Shown here one piece after another: positions 1 through 7,884 of a DNA stretch of 64,000 nt. Under the pieces are notes generated by a model that worked only from the letters and a program-made list of their open reading frames with translations, did not search any database and had not been told where the DNA came from. Position 1 is the first letter of the stretch. The number at the start of each line of letters is the position of its first letter. The DNA lies in contig NZ_JAUSZZ010000001.1 in NCBI RefSeq assembly GCF_030818075.1, positions 248,001 to 312,000 of the forward strand, read 5' to 3'. A program made the translations under genes and the position numbers. This stretch comes from Microbacterium proteolyticum (GTDB taxonomy: Bacteria > Actinomycetota > Actinomycetes > Actinomycetales > Microbacteriaceae).

Positions 1-1124
1 CCGGGCGCGGTGAGGCCGTCGTCACCGTGCTCCTCGAGCTCCGCCCCTGTCTCGGGGTCGACGAGCTTGGCGTCGCAGTTGGGGATGAGCACACCCACCG
101 AGCTGACCGGCATTCCACCGTCGACCGGGATCGCGTGCGACACCGGGCTCAACTCGCTCATGCCATACCCCTGGAAGAACCGGGCACCGATGCGCCGGCC
201 GGCGGTCTCGGCCGTCTCGCCGTCCAGGGGCGCAGCCCCGGAGAACACGCTGTGCACGCTCGACAGGTCGAACTGCTCCACCGCGGGGTGCTTCGCGAGG
301 GCGACCGCGATGGGCGGCGCGATGAAGAGGAACGTGCAGCGGTGGTCCTGGATGACGCGCAGGAACTCCATCAGGTCGAACCGCGGCATCGTCACGAGCG
401 TCGCGCGCTGGCGGAGCGCGAGGTTCAGCAGCACCGTCATGCCGTAGATGTGGAAGAACGGCAGCACGGCGAGCACGCGATCGTCGGGCCCGATCTCGAT
501 CACCGGACGGCACTGGTGCACGTTCGCCACCAGGTTGCGGTGCGAGAGCATCACGCCCTTCGGGGTGCCCGTCGTCCCCGAGGAGTACGGAAGCACGGCG
601 ACGTGCGTCGCGGGATCGATCGAGACCGCCGGCGGCGTCCGCCCCTCGCTCAGCAGCGCACGCAGGTCGGGGTGCCCTTCGGCACCGTCGAGCACGATCA
701 CGCGATCGTCGGGGATGCCGACCGCCCGCGCCGCCTCGAGCGCCTGCGGCAGCAGCGGCGACATGGTCACGAACCAGGTGGCCGCGGCATCCCGAAGCTG
801 GTTCTCGATCTCGTGGGCGGTGTAGAGCGAGTTGATCGTCGTGATGGCGGCCCCCAGCCGCAGGATGCCGTGGAACACCGTCGCGAAGGCGGGCACGTTC
901 GGACAGAGCATCGCGACCACGGTGCCGACGTCCACGCCGCGGGCGGCGAGCGCGCCCGCGAACGCGTCGACCTGCGCGCGGAGGGATCGATACGTCGTCT
1001 CGGCACCGCTGGCCGGGTCGACCAGGGCCACGCGGTCGAGGTCGGCGTCGTCGAGCGAGCCGAAGAGGTAGTCGTAGATGCTGTCGTCGGGCACCTCGAC
1101 GGGCGGGTGGGGGCTGTGGAACAC
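1..1124 (-). CDS. AMP-dependent acyl-CoA synthetase/ligase (4CL-like), C-terminus off the window
   Basis: Activates a carboxylic acid to an acyl-adenylate and then the CoA thioester; cytoplasmic. Translating the minus strand from GTG 1124 gives an open frame to the window edge (about 374 codons). It holds the AMP-binding P-loop PYSSGTTGTPKGVMLSH from about residue 179 and an N-terminal part (VAMLCPNVPAF, GAAITTINSLYTAHEIENQL) typical of 4-coumarate/long-chain fatty acid ligases. A GAGGGAGAG ribosome site lies just upstream of the GTG, which supports this start. The C-terminal lid domain is missing only because the window ends. The family is certain; the substrate cannot be read from sequence. 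Confidence 0.9.
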   Translation of the reverse strand, partial: MFHSPHPPVEVPDDSIYDYLFGSLDDADLDRVALVDPASGAETTYRSLRAQVDAFAGALAARGVDVGTVVAMLCPNVPAFATVFHGILRLGAAITTINSLYTAHEIENQLRDAAATWFVTMSPLLPQALEAARAVGIPDDRVIVLDGAEGHPDLRALLSEGRTPPAVSIDPATHVAVLPYSSGTTGTPKGVMLSHRNLVANVHQCRPVIEIGPDDRVLAVLPFFHIYGMTVLLNLALRQRATLVTMPRFDLMEFLRVIQDHRCTFLFIAPPIAVALAKHPAVEQFDLSSVHSVFSGAAPLDGETAETAGRRIGARFFQGYGMSELSPVSHAIPVDGGMPVSSVGVLIPNCDAKLVDPETGAELEEHGDDGLTAP

Positions 1125-1403
1125 GGTTCTCTCCCTCGAAACGCGGGCGGCCTCGTCGCCGTGCAGTCATCCTGACACCGCCGGTACCCGGTGTCACCGA
1201 TCGTGAGGACGAGTCTCAGGATGCCGGGAGCCGCCGCGCAGCGACACGCGGCGCGGTCGGACGACGGCGAACACGACGCCGCCGACGGCCCCCGGGAGCG
1301 CGCCGGGCGGAGGTGCGCAACGCAGGAGGATCACCGACGCGGCCGATCGCCGCCCCCGGAATCACGGGATCGCGCGCGTGGGTCACCCCGCATCTCCGGA
1401 GTT

Positions 1404-1674
1404 GTGCACGACGCGAAACCCCGTCGGCCCACGCCAGAGCGAGCACGGCGCGAAACCCCGTCAGCTCACGCCAGACCGAGCACGACGCGAAACCCCGTCA
1501 GCTCACGCCAGACCGAGCACGGCGCGAAGCCCCGTCGGCTCACGCCAGACCGAGCACGGCGCCAAGCCCCGTCAGCTCACGCCAGACCGAGCACGACGCG
1601 AAACCCCGTCGGCCCACGCCAGAGCGAGCACGACGCGAAACCCCGTCAGCTCACGCCAGAGCGAGCACGACGCC
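1404..1674. repeat. 37-bp tandem array, seven units, overlapping the 3' end of the chromate transporter gene
   Basis: Seven head-to-tail 37-bp units (1404-1662) plus a partial eighth. The unit core is GCGAAACCCCGTCAGCTCACG with small variants (GG/AG, CC/TC). The last unit contains the chrA stop (TCA at 1651-1653), so each unit carries a copy of the gene's final codons and stop, read on the minus strand. There are no spacers, so it is not a CRISPR array. It fills most of the gap between the ligase and chrA; 1125-1403 shows nothing recognisable. Confidence 0.85.
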
Positions 1675-2844
1675 GCCGGCGGCCCCCACCAGAACGACCG
1701 CCCACGCCGGCGTCCGGAACGCCGTCAGCAGCACGAAGCCGACCACCGCCAGCACGAGCGGCCCCGGCCCCGTGATCGCGGTGGAGAAGACGGGTGCGTA
1801 CAGCGCCGCCCCCAGGATTCCGACGACGGCGGCGTTCGCCCCGCGCATCGCCGCCCGCACGCGGGGCCGCGTGCGCACGGCATCCCAGAACGGGAGCACC
1901 CCGACCAGGATCAGGAATCCGGGGAGGAACATCGCGCCGAGGGCGAGAGCAGCGCCGAGGATCCCGCCGGGTCCGGCGGTCGAGACGGCACCGAGGTACG
2001 CCGAGAACGTGAACAGCGGCCCGGGCACGGCCTGCGCGGCGCCGTAGCCCGCGAGGAACGACTCCGGCGACACCCAGCCGGTGTCGACGACGCCCGCCTG
2101 CAGCAGGGGCAGCGCGACGTGGCCGCCGCCGAAGACAAGGGCTCCCGCGCGGAAGAACGCGTCGACGAGGGCCGCGGTGCTCGACCCCGTGGCGGCGGCG
2201 AGCAGGGGCAGAGCGATCAGCCCGCCGGTGAAGAGGACGAGGCACGCGATCGCGACCCCGCGGCGCACGCCGAAGGACGCGAGCGTCGCCCCGGCGGACT
2301 CCTCGACACCGCGCAGCAGTACGAGCCCGGCGACCACCCCGAACGCGAGCGCGCCCAGCTGACCGGGCGCCGCGGGGAGCAGGAGCGCCAAGCCGAGGGC
2401 GATGACCGCGATCCCGGCCCGCGTCGCGTCGGGGGTGAGTGTGCGCGCCATTCCCCACACCGCGTGCGCCACGATCGCGACGGCGACGATCTTGAGCCCC
2501 GCGAGGATGCCGGCGCCCACGGGACCGCCGAGGGAGGCCGCGCCGGCGGCGAAGGCCACGAGCAGGATCGCCGACGGGAACGTGAAGGCGGCGAAGGCGG
2601 CGAGCGCGCCGAGGATGCCGGCGCGCTGGAGCCCCATCGCGAAGCCCACCTGGCTCGAGGCCGGTCCCGGCAGGAACTGGCACAGGGCGACGAGGTCGGC
2701 GTAGGCGCGGTCGTCCATCCACTTGCGTCGCTCGACGAGATCGTCGCGGAAATAGCCGAGGTGCGCGACCGGTCCACCGAACGACGTCAGCCCGAGGCGC
2801 AGGAACGCGAGGAACACCTCGCCCACGCGACCCGCTTTCTGCAC
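1651..2844 (-). CDS. chrA: Chromate transporter ChrA (CHR family, bidomain)
   Basis: Inner-membrane CHR-superfamily protein; characterised members export chromate, and homologues may move other oxyanions. The 397-residue product has the two homologous halves of the long ChrA type. The first half has SFGGPVAHLGYF near residue 20 and FLPGPASSQVGFA near 57; the second half has FGGGHVALPLL and AVPGPLFTFSAYLG. About ten hydrophobic segments follow the family layout. The start is GTG 2844 with no obvious Shine-Dalgarno site. The gene ends within a 37-bp tandem array that repeats its own stop-codon region. Chromate as actual substrate is inferred from family only. Confidence 0.9.
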   Translation of the reverse strand: MQKAGRVGEVFLAFLRLGLTSFGGPVAHLGYFRDDLVERRKWMDDRAYADLVALCQFLPGPASSQVGFAMGLQRAGILGALAAFAAFTFPSAILLVAFAAGAASLGGPVGAGILAGLKIVAVAIVAHAVWGMARTLTPDATRAGIAVIALGLALLLPAAPGQLGALAFGVVAGLVLLRGVEESAGATLASFGVRRGVAIACLVLFTGGLIALPLLAAATGSSTAALVDAFFRAGALVFGGGHVALPLLQAGVVDTGWVSPESFLAGYGAAQAVPGPLFTFSAYLGAVSTAGPGGILGAALALGAMFLPGFLILVGVLPFWDAVRTRPRVRAAMRGANAAVVGILGAALYAPVFSTAITGPGPLVLAVVGFVLLTAFRTPAWAVVLVGAAGGVVLALA

Positions 2845-2885
2845 CCCGATATCTTCCCGCGCCGGGGGAAACAGCGGGTGAATCC

Positions 2886-3842
2886 TCAGACGAGGGGCCG
2901 CTCGAGGAGCCCGTCGACGAGCCGCAGCGTCGCGGCGGTGCAGTGCTGGTCCTCGGTGATGTCGGCACCGGCGACGGCGTCGAGGAAGCGACGCACCTCC
3001 CCGATCATCGAGTTGTCGTCGGCCGCCACCGTGATCTCCCGGGCCGAACCACCTCGTGGGGTCAGCACGAGCCGACGCGGGGCGTCGATGGCATCGATGA
3101 GCAGCGACCCCTCCTCGCCCTGGATCTCGCTCGGCAGGCTCGTGTCGGTGATCTTCGACCAGGCGATGTCGGCCGCGAAGCCCGGATACGCGGCCAGGGC
3201 GCTGCCGAGCCCGTCTGTTCCCGACGCGATCCCGACGCGCAGGCCGAGCACCTCGTGCGGTTCGCCGAACAGGTGCACCAGCGCATGCAGCGGGTAGACG
3301 CCGAGATCGCGTAGGGCGCTCCCGCCCATCTCGGGGTCGAGGATGTTCGTCTGCCGCCCGGCGAGCACCTCGTCGTATCGCGCCGATCGCTTCTCGTACC
3401 GGAGCGAGACCCTGCGTACGCGCCCGATCTCCGCCAGCGCCGTCTTGACCGCGGCCAGTCCCGGGTCGTACGCCGTGCGCATGGCCTCCAGCAGCACGAC
3501 ACCGCTCCGGCGGGCGTGCGCGACAGCGGCATCCCAGTCCGGGGCCGTCAGAACCGCGGGCTTCTCCACGAGCACCGGGATGCCGGCATCCACCGCCGAC
3601 GTGATCTGTGCGGCGTGCACGGAGTTGGGGCTGGCGAGGTACACCGCGTCGACGTCGGGCGCGGCGAGCAGATCGTCCAGACCGACGGAGAAATCCGGGG
3701 CGCCGATCCGCTCGGCGAACGACCGCGCCTGCTGCGCACGTCGAGAGCTCACCCGGCTCACCTCCGCGCCGTCGACCGCGTCCACGGCCTCGGCGAAGCG
3801 CTCGGAGATGGAACCGGTACCGACGATGCCGAAGCGGATCAT
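2886..3842 (-). CDS. Gfo/Idh/MocA family NAD(P)-dependent oxidoreductase
   Basis: 318-residue dehydrogenase. The N-terminal Rossmann fold opens with FGIVGTGSISERFAEA (residues 3-18), followed by the family's VEKPAV dinucleotide-site motif near residue 90 and a C-terminal alpha/beta domain (LDPEMGGSALRDLGVYPLHAL). It probably oxidises or reduces a sugar, inositol or similar polyol; the substrate is not predictable. The frame stays open upstream to 4409, but homology begins at ATG 3842, and a -10-like CACAAT exactly 6 nt before that ATG suggests a leaderless transcript. It is convergent with no partner enzyme and stands alone. Confidence 0.9.
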   Translation of the reverse strand: MIRFGIVGTGSISERFAEAVDAVDGAEVSRVSSRRAQQARSFAERIGAPDFSVGLDDLLAAPDVDAVYLASPNSVHAAQITSAVDAGIPVLVEKPAVLTAPDWDAAVAHARRSGVVLLEAMRTAYDPGLAAVKTALAEIGRVRRVSLRYEKRSARYDEVLAGRQTNILDPEMGGSALRDLGVYPLHALVHLFGEPHEVLGLRVGIASGTDGLGSALAAYPGFAADIAWSKITDTSLPSEIQGEEGSLLIDAIDAPRRLVLTPRGGSAREITVAADDNSMIGEVRRFLDAVAGADITEDQHCTAATLRLVDGLLERPLV

Positions 3843-3848
3843 CCTTTC

Positions 3849-3854
3849 ATTGTG
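3849..3854 (-). promoter_or_regulatory. -10-like hexamer CACAAT, leaderless promoter of the Gfo/Idh gene
   Basis: CACAAT on the minus strand sits 6 nt before ATG 3842, the spacing that places the transcription start at the start codon. The same arrangement recurs at eight other genes in the window. Confidence 0.45.
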
Positions 3855-3945
3855 CCGTGACCGCCTCGCCGTGGCGCAGATCGTCCCGGCTTTGCGCGCA
3901 TCGTCCCGTAGGATCGCGCCGAACCATCCGCCGACCCGAGGCATC

Positions 3946-5103
3946 ATGACCGCCACACGAGCCGAGCACCGTCGTCGCACCTCGCGACGCGTGCGTCTTC
4001 GCCGCACCCTCGTCGCGACCGTCGCCGTCGTGCTGATCGCGGGCGGTGTCACCGTTTTCGCCCTGTCGCGCGGCGCGGCCTCGCCCCCCGCCCCCGCCCC
4101 CGTCGCCGACTCGACCTCGGCCCCGGCGCCGCCCCCCAGCCCCACGCCCACCCCGCTGACGCCGGCCGAGAAGCTGCTCGCGACGACCACCGACCCGAAA
4201 GCGTGCGCGGTGTCGTTCACCGGCGACGGCATCGCCCTCGACCCGCGGGTGCAGACCGAGGACGCCCGGTACGACGGGCTCCCCCTCCCCCGCGCGGACG
4301 GACGCGTCTTCGCGGGGTGGTACGCCACGGCGGCCGATGCGACCTCGCTGAACGCCGCCGAGCGCATCAACGGTGCTGACCTCGTCGCCTGCACCGACCG
4401 GCAGCGCACCCTCTACGCGGCATGGACGACGCCAGAGGCGAACGCGGCGGAGGACACCGAGCTCCCCATCCTCATGTACCACCAGTTCACGACCAAGCCC
4501 GAGGGCGAGGACAACTGGCTCCGGGGCAACTACGCGTACATCGGCGACTTCGACGCGCAGATGGCGCACATCCAGGACGGGAAGTTCTATCTGCCCACGT
4601 GGGACGAGGTCAGTGCGTTCATCGACGGCGCGCTCTTCCTCCCGAAGCGGTCGGTCGTGATCACGGATGACGATGCCGACAGCACCTGGCTCGAGCTCGC
4701 CGCCCCGATCGTCGACGCGCGGAAGCTGCTGACGACCTCCTTCGTGATCACCTCCGCGCGCACCGAACCCACCCCCAACCGCTTCGTGATGCAGCGCTCG
4801 CACACGCACGACATGCACCGCGCGGGCGCGAACGGCAAGGGCCGCATGGTCAACGACGACGCAGACACCATCGCCGCCGACCTCGAGACCTCGGCGAAGA
4901 TCCTCGGTGCCAAGGAGGTCATCGCCTACCCCTACGGGCACTACGACGACACGGCGAAAGAGGGTGTGCGCCGCGCGGGCTTCGAGCTCGCCCGCGGTAT
5001 CGAGCCCGGGTACGTCCGTATCGGGACCGATAAGCTTGCTCTGCCCGTCGTCCGCATCGACTACGGCATGACCGTCGAAGACCTCGAAGCCAAGATCGGC
5101 TGA
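3946..5103 (+). CDS. Membrane-anchored polysaccharide deacetylase (NodB-like) with a Listeria-Bacteroides type repeat
   Basis: 385 residues. A basic N-terminus and one hydrophobic segment (about residues 20-40, VATVAVVLIAGGVTVFAL) are followed by a Pro/Ala/Ser linker, so the protein should be anchored facing out. About residues 95-160 resemble a List_Bact_rpt domain ending in TLYAAW. The catalytic region has ELPILMYHQF, then SVVITDDDADSTW in place of the usual TFDDG motif, SHTHDMH for the metal histidines, and AYPYGHYDD. It probably removes acetyl groups from a cell-wall or surface glycan. ATG 3946 follows a GAGG. The altered first motif makes activity slightly uncertain. Confidence 0.85.
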   Translation: MTATRAEHRRRTSRRVRLRRTLVATVAVVLIAGGVTVFALSRGAASPPAPAPVADSTSAPAPPPSPTPTPLTPAEKLLATTTDPKACAVSFTGDGIALDPRVQTEDARYDGLPLPRADGRVFAGWYATAADATSLNAAERINGADLVACTDRQRTLYAAWTTPEANAAEDTELPILMYHQFTTKPEGEDNWLRGNYAYIGDFDAQMAHIQDGKFYLPTWDEVSAFIDGALFLPKRSVVITDDDADSTWLELAAPIVDARKLLTTSFVITSARTEPTPNRFVMQRSHTHDMHRAGANGKGRMVNDDADTIAADLETSAKILGAKEVIAYPYGHYDDTAKEGVRRAGFELARGIEPGYVRIGTDKLALPVVRIDYGMTVEDLEAKIG

Positions 5104-5255
5104 CCACGCCCCGCCGGCACCCGCACATCGTCGCGCACTCGGCCCGGGGCGGGCATCCGCTAGCTCACAGGTACGTCCGCCACAATCCTCTGGGCGCGCG
5201 TGTCAGCCTCACTACGCTGTGCCCTCTCCGATCTCCCACGAAAACGCGAGTACCC

Positions 5256-6383
5256 ATGGATCTTTCCGTCATCGTTCCGACCTTCAATGAGGGCCCGAAC
5301 GTCGCCGAACTCGTGCGTCGCACGACGGATGCCATGGCGGGCCGCGTCGTCGAGGTGATCTTCGTCGACGACTCCACCGACGACACCCCCGACGTCATCC
5401 GCGCGGTCGCCCGGACCGCGTCGATCCCGGTGCGCCTGATCCACCGTAACGACCCCGTCGGCGGGCTCGGCGGTGCCGTGGTCGAAGGCATCAAGGCCGC
5501 CGCCTCCGATCGGTGCGTGGTGATGGACGGCGACCTGCAGCACCCGCCGGAGGTCATCGCCGACCTGTACGCCCGCGCCGAGCAGGGCGACGTCGACGTG
5601 GTCGTGGCCTCCCGCTACGTCGCCGGAGGCACCTCCGACGGCCTCGCGAACGCGGTACGCACCGCCGTGTCACGCGCGTCGACGCTGCTGACCAAGGCGA
5701 TGTTCCCCCGCAAACTGCACAACTGCTCCGACCCGATGACCGGGTTCTTCCTCGTGGACCGCCGCGCCCTGGACATCGACACGCTGCAGCCGCGCGGATT
5801 CAAAATCCTGCTGGAGATCCTCGCCCGCACCCAACTGCGCGTCGCCGAGGTCCCCTTCTCGTTCGCCGCGCGCTTCGCCGGCGAATCCAAGGCGTCGTTC
5901 AGCCAGGGCATGCGGTTCCTGCTGCAGCTGACCATGCTCCGCTTCGGTCGCATGTCCGCGTTCGCCCTCGTCGGCGGGCTCGGCGCCCTGGCCAACCTGG
6001 CGATCATGTGGGCGCTGCAGATGGTCGGCGTGCAGTACATCGTCGCCGCGGTCATCGCGAGCGTGGTGACGATCGTGGCGAACTTCCTCGCCCTGGAATA
6101 CCTCGTCTTCGCCGACATGCGCGCCGAGTCCGGGCTCATGCGCCACCGCTTCATCAAGTCGTTCACCTTCAACGGCATCGAGGCGATCGTGCGCATCCCC
6201 GTGATCTGGGTACTCGTCAGCCAGGCGCACATCCAAAGCGTCCTCGCCGCCGCCCTCACCCTCATCGCCGCGTTCGTGGTCCGCTTCGTCTTCCACGCCC
6301 TCGTCGTCTACGCCCCCAAGAAGAGCCGCGTCGGCAAGGCCGTGCGCGCCATCGAACCCCTCGAAGACGAAGTCACCGCCTGA
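5256..6383 (+). CDS. Bifunctional glycosyltransferase family 2 / GtrA-like membrane protein
   Basis: 375 residues with two domains. About residues 1-225 form a GT-A glycosyltransferase of the dolichol-phosphate mannose synthase type (SVIVPTFNEGPNVAELV, VIFVDDSTDDTPDVI, VVMDGDLQHPPEV). About residues 235-365 form a four-helix GtrA domain (RFGRMSAFALVGGLGALANL). Fusions of this kind transfer a sugar from a nucleotide sugar to polyprenyl phosphate and help present it for cell-envelope glycosylation. ATG 5256 agrees with the start of homology. The gene lies alone downstream of the deacetylase, which is also envelope-related. The exact sugar is unknown. Confidence 0.9.
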   Translation: MDLSVIVPTFNEGPNVAELVRRTTDAMAGRVVEVIFVDDSTDDTPDVIRAVARTASIPVRLIHRNDPVGGLGGAVVEGIKAAASDRCVVMDGDLQHPPEVIADLYARAEQGDVDVVVASRYVAGGTSDGLANAVRTAVSRASTLLTKAMFPRKLHNCSDPMTGFFLVDRRALDIDTLQPRGFKILLEILARTQLRVAEVPFSFAARFAGESKASFSQGMRFLLQLTMLRFGRMSAFALVGGLGALANLAIMWALQMVGVQYIVAAVIASVVTIVANFLALEYLVFADMRAESGLMRHRFIKSFTFNGIEAIVRIPVIWVLVSQAHIQSVLAAALTLIAAFVVRFVFHALVVYAPKKSRVGKAVRAIEPLEDEVTA

Positions 6384-6665
6384 CGTCGCCGGGCGCGAGA
6401 CGTGCCCGTGCAGCGCGGCTCGTGCGGGCGAGGTCGCGCTGCCTGGCTTGCCGCTCCGGCGCGCTCGGTCCGGCTGGCGCGGGCCGGCTCACTCGGCTCC
6501 GCTCGCGGGCGGGACCGCTCAGCGCGTGCGACGCGGCCCGGCTCCGTCGGTCCGGCCCGAGCGCACGGCCCGGCGCGCGCGGCGAGCCTGCCCTCGGCCC
6601 GCATCTTGCCGCGAGCCGTCCCCATCCCGGCGCCCTCACCGGCATCCGCTGTCGGTGCTCCGGCG
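6384..6665. other. Intergenic region without recognisable gene
   Basis: Very G+C-rich gap between the glycosyltransferase and the glutaredoxin-like gene. Open frames on both strands are arginine/alanine-rich compositional artefacts. No clear hairpin or protein-like frame was seen. Confidence 0.5.
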
Positions 6666-6671
6666 TACGCT
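6666..6671 (+). promoter_or_regulatory. -10-like hexamer TACGCT, leaderless promoter of the glutaredoxin-like gene
   Basis: TACGCT lies 6 nt before ATG 6678, matching the window's recurrent leaderless spacing. Confidence 0.5.
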
Positions 6672-6677
6672 AGGGGC

Positions 6678-6935
6678 ATGTCTTCCGACGCACCCATCCG
6701 TATGTTCGGCGCCGACTGGTGCCGCGATTGCATCCGCACGAAGAAGCAGCTCGACGAGCTGGGGATCGACTACGAGTACGTCGACCTCGTCGCCGACCCC
6801 GCGGCCGCCGACGTGGCCAAGGAGATCTCGGGACGCACCAGCATCCCCGTCGTCGTCTACCCCGATTCCAGCCACCACGTCGAGCCCTCCAACGCCGACG
6901 TCGAGGCCAAGCTCCGCGAGCTGTCGCTGATCTGA
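6678..6935 (+). CDS. Glutaredoxin-like / mycoredoxin-type protein
   Basis: 85-residue thioredoxin-fold protein: FGADWCRDCIRTKKQLDELGI carries the redox pair CxxC (CRDC) and SGRTSIPVVVYPDSS carries the cis-proline loop. Actinobacterial proteins of this size reduce mixed disulfides with mycothiol; that role is inferred from family. The longer frame from 6402 is G+C artefact; ATG 6678 begins the homology and has a -10-like hexamer 6 nt upstream, so the mRNA is probably leaderless. The CRDC dipeptide differs from the commoner CPYC or CPWC. Confidence 0.88.
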   Translation: MSSDAPIRMFGADWCRDCIRTKKQLDELGIDYEYVDLVADPAAADVAKEISGRTSIPVVVYPDSSHHVEPSNADVEAKLRELSLI

Positions 6936-6945
6936 GCGGGTCGGC

Positions 6946-7884
6946 GTGAGCCTCTCCGCCGCGTGGCCCGTCCGGCGGGCCCTCACCGCCGAGACCGGCA
7001 CCGCGTTGCCGCCGTTCGTCGATCATCACGTTCATCTGCACCTGATCGACGCGGCGGGCCTGCCCGTGCGCGGGATCGCCGCCGTGGTCGACCTCGGCGG
7101 TGATCCTGCCGCTCTCGCGCGACGGTCGACCGGTTCCCCTCGTGCGACATTCGCGGGGGCCTTCCTCACCGCGCCCGGCGGTTATCCTCAGGGCCGCTCC
7201 TGGGCTCCGGCTGCCACGGTGCACATCGTCCACAACGCGTCCCTGCACCCCGGTGTCGAGGGTGGCGCGCAGACCGCTGTCGACGCGCAGGCGGATGCCG
7301 GGGCGTCGGTCATCAAGGTGGCGCTCCACGCGGATGCGGGGCCGGTCGTCTCCGACGAGGTGCTGACGGCGATCGTGGTCGCGGCCGGCGAGCGCGGCCT
7401 GCCCGTCGTGGCACATGCGCAAGGCGCGGGCCAGGTCGAGCGCGCCCTCGCGTTCGGAGTCGCCGCCCTCGCGCACACCCCCTTCGACGCCCCCGTTTCG
7501 CGGCGCACCCTGTCCCGCGCGATCGCCGCGGGGCAGGCCTGGATCTCGACGCTCGACATCCACCGCGGTGGCGCCCGCGCGCAGGCCATCGCGAACCTGC
7601 GGGCGTTCGCAGCGTGCGGTGGACGGGTGCTATACGGCACCGACCTCGGCAACGGCCCCTTGCCGGTCGGCCTGAACCGTCGCGAGCTGCTCGCCCTGCA
7701 CGAGGCCGGCGTGCGCGGTGACGCCCTCGTCGCGTGCCTGGCCGACCCGTGGCCCCGGGCGGAGACAACGAGCGCGGTCTCGACCTTCGTCGCCGGTCCC
7801 GTTCCCACCCATCCCGACGACCTGCCGACCTGGCTCAGCCAGGGCACGGTCGTCGCCAGCGAGGAGCTCACCCGTGTCGACTGA
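6946..7884 (+). CDS. Amidohydrolase-superfamily protein, translationally coupled to kynureninase
   Basis: 312-residue metal-dependent hydrolase. FVDHHVHLHL near residue 26 supplies the HxH metal ligands. VIKVALHAD, VVAHAQGAG and LAHTPFD supply later ligands, and YGTDLGNG the catalytic aspartate. It resembles imidazolonepropionase/prolidase-like amidohydrolases but is shorter than most. GTG 6946 lies 11 nt after the glutaredoxin gene, and its end overlaps the kynureninase start by 11 bp. The coupling suggests a job in tryptophan/kynurenine breakdown, but no specific reaction can be assigned from sequence. Confidence 0.8.
   Translation: MSLSAAWPVRRALTAETGTALPPFVDHHVHLHLIDAAGLPVRGIAAVVDLGGDPAALARRSTGSPRATFAGAFLTAPGGYPQGRSWAPAATVHIVHNASLHPGVEGGAQTAVDAQADAGASVIKVALHADAGPVVSDEVLTAIVVAAGERGLPVVAHAQGAGQVERALAFGVAALAHTPFDAPVSRRTLSRAIAAGQAWISTLDIHRGGARAQAIANLRAFAACGGRVLYGTDLGNGPLPVGLNRRELLALHEAGVRGDALVACLADPWPRAETTSAVSTFVAGPVPTHPDDLPTWLSQGTVVASEELTRVD

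Noticed and set aside
1404..1674. Possible CRISPR array because of regular 37-bp repeats
   Set aside because: Units are head-to-tail with no unique spacers, no leader and no cas genes.
3843..4409. N-terminal extension of the Gfo/Idh frame upstream of ATG 3842
   Set aside because: It overlaps the deacetylase gene in antisense; homology and the -10-like hexamer both point to ATG 3842.
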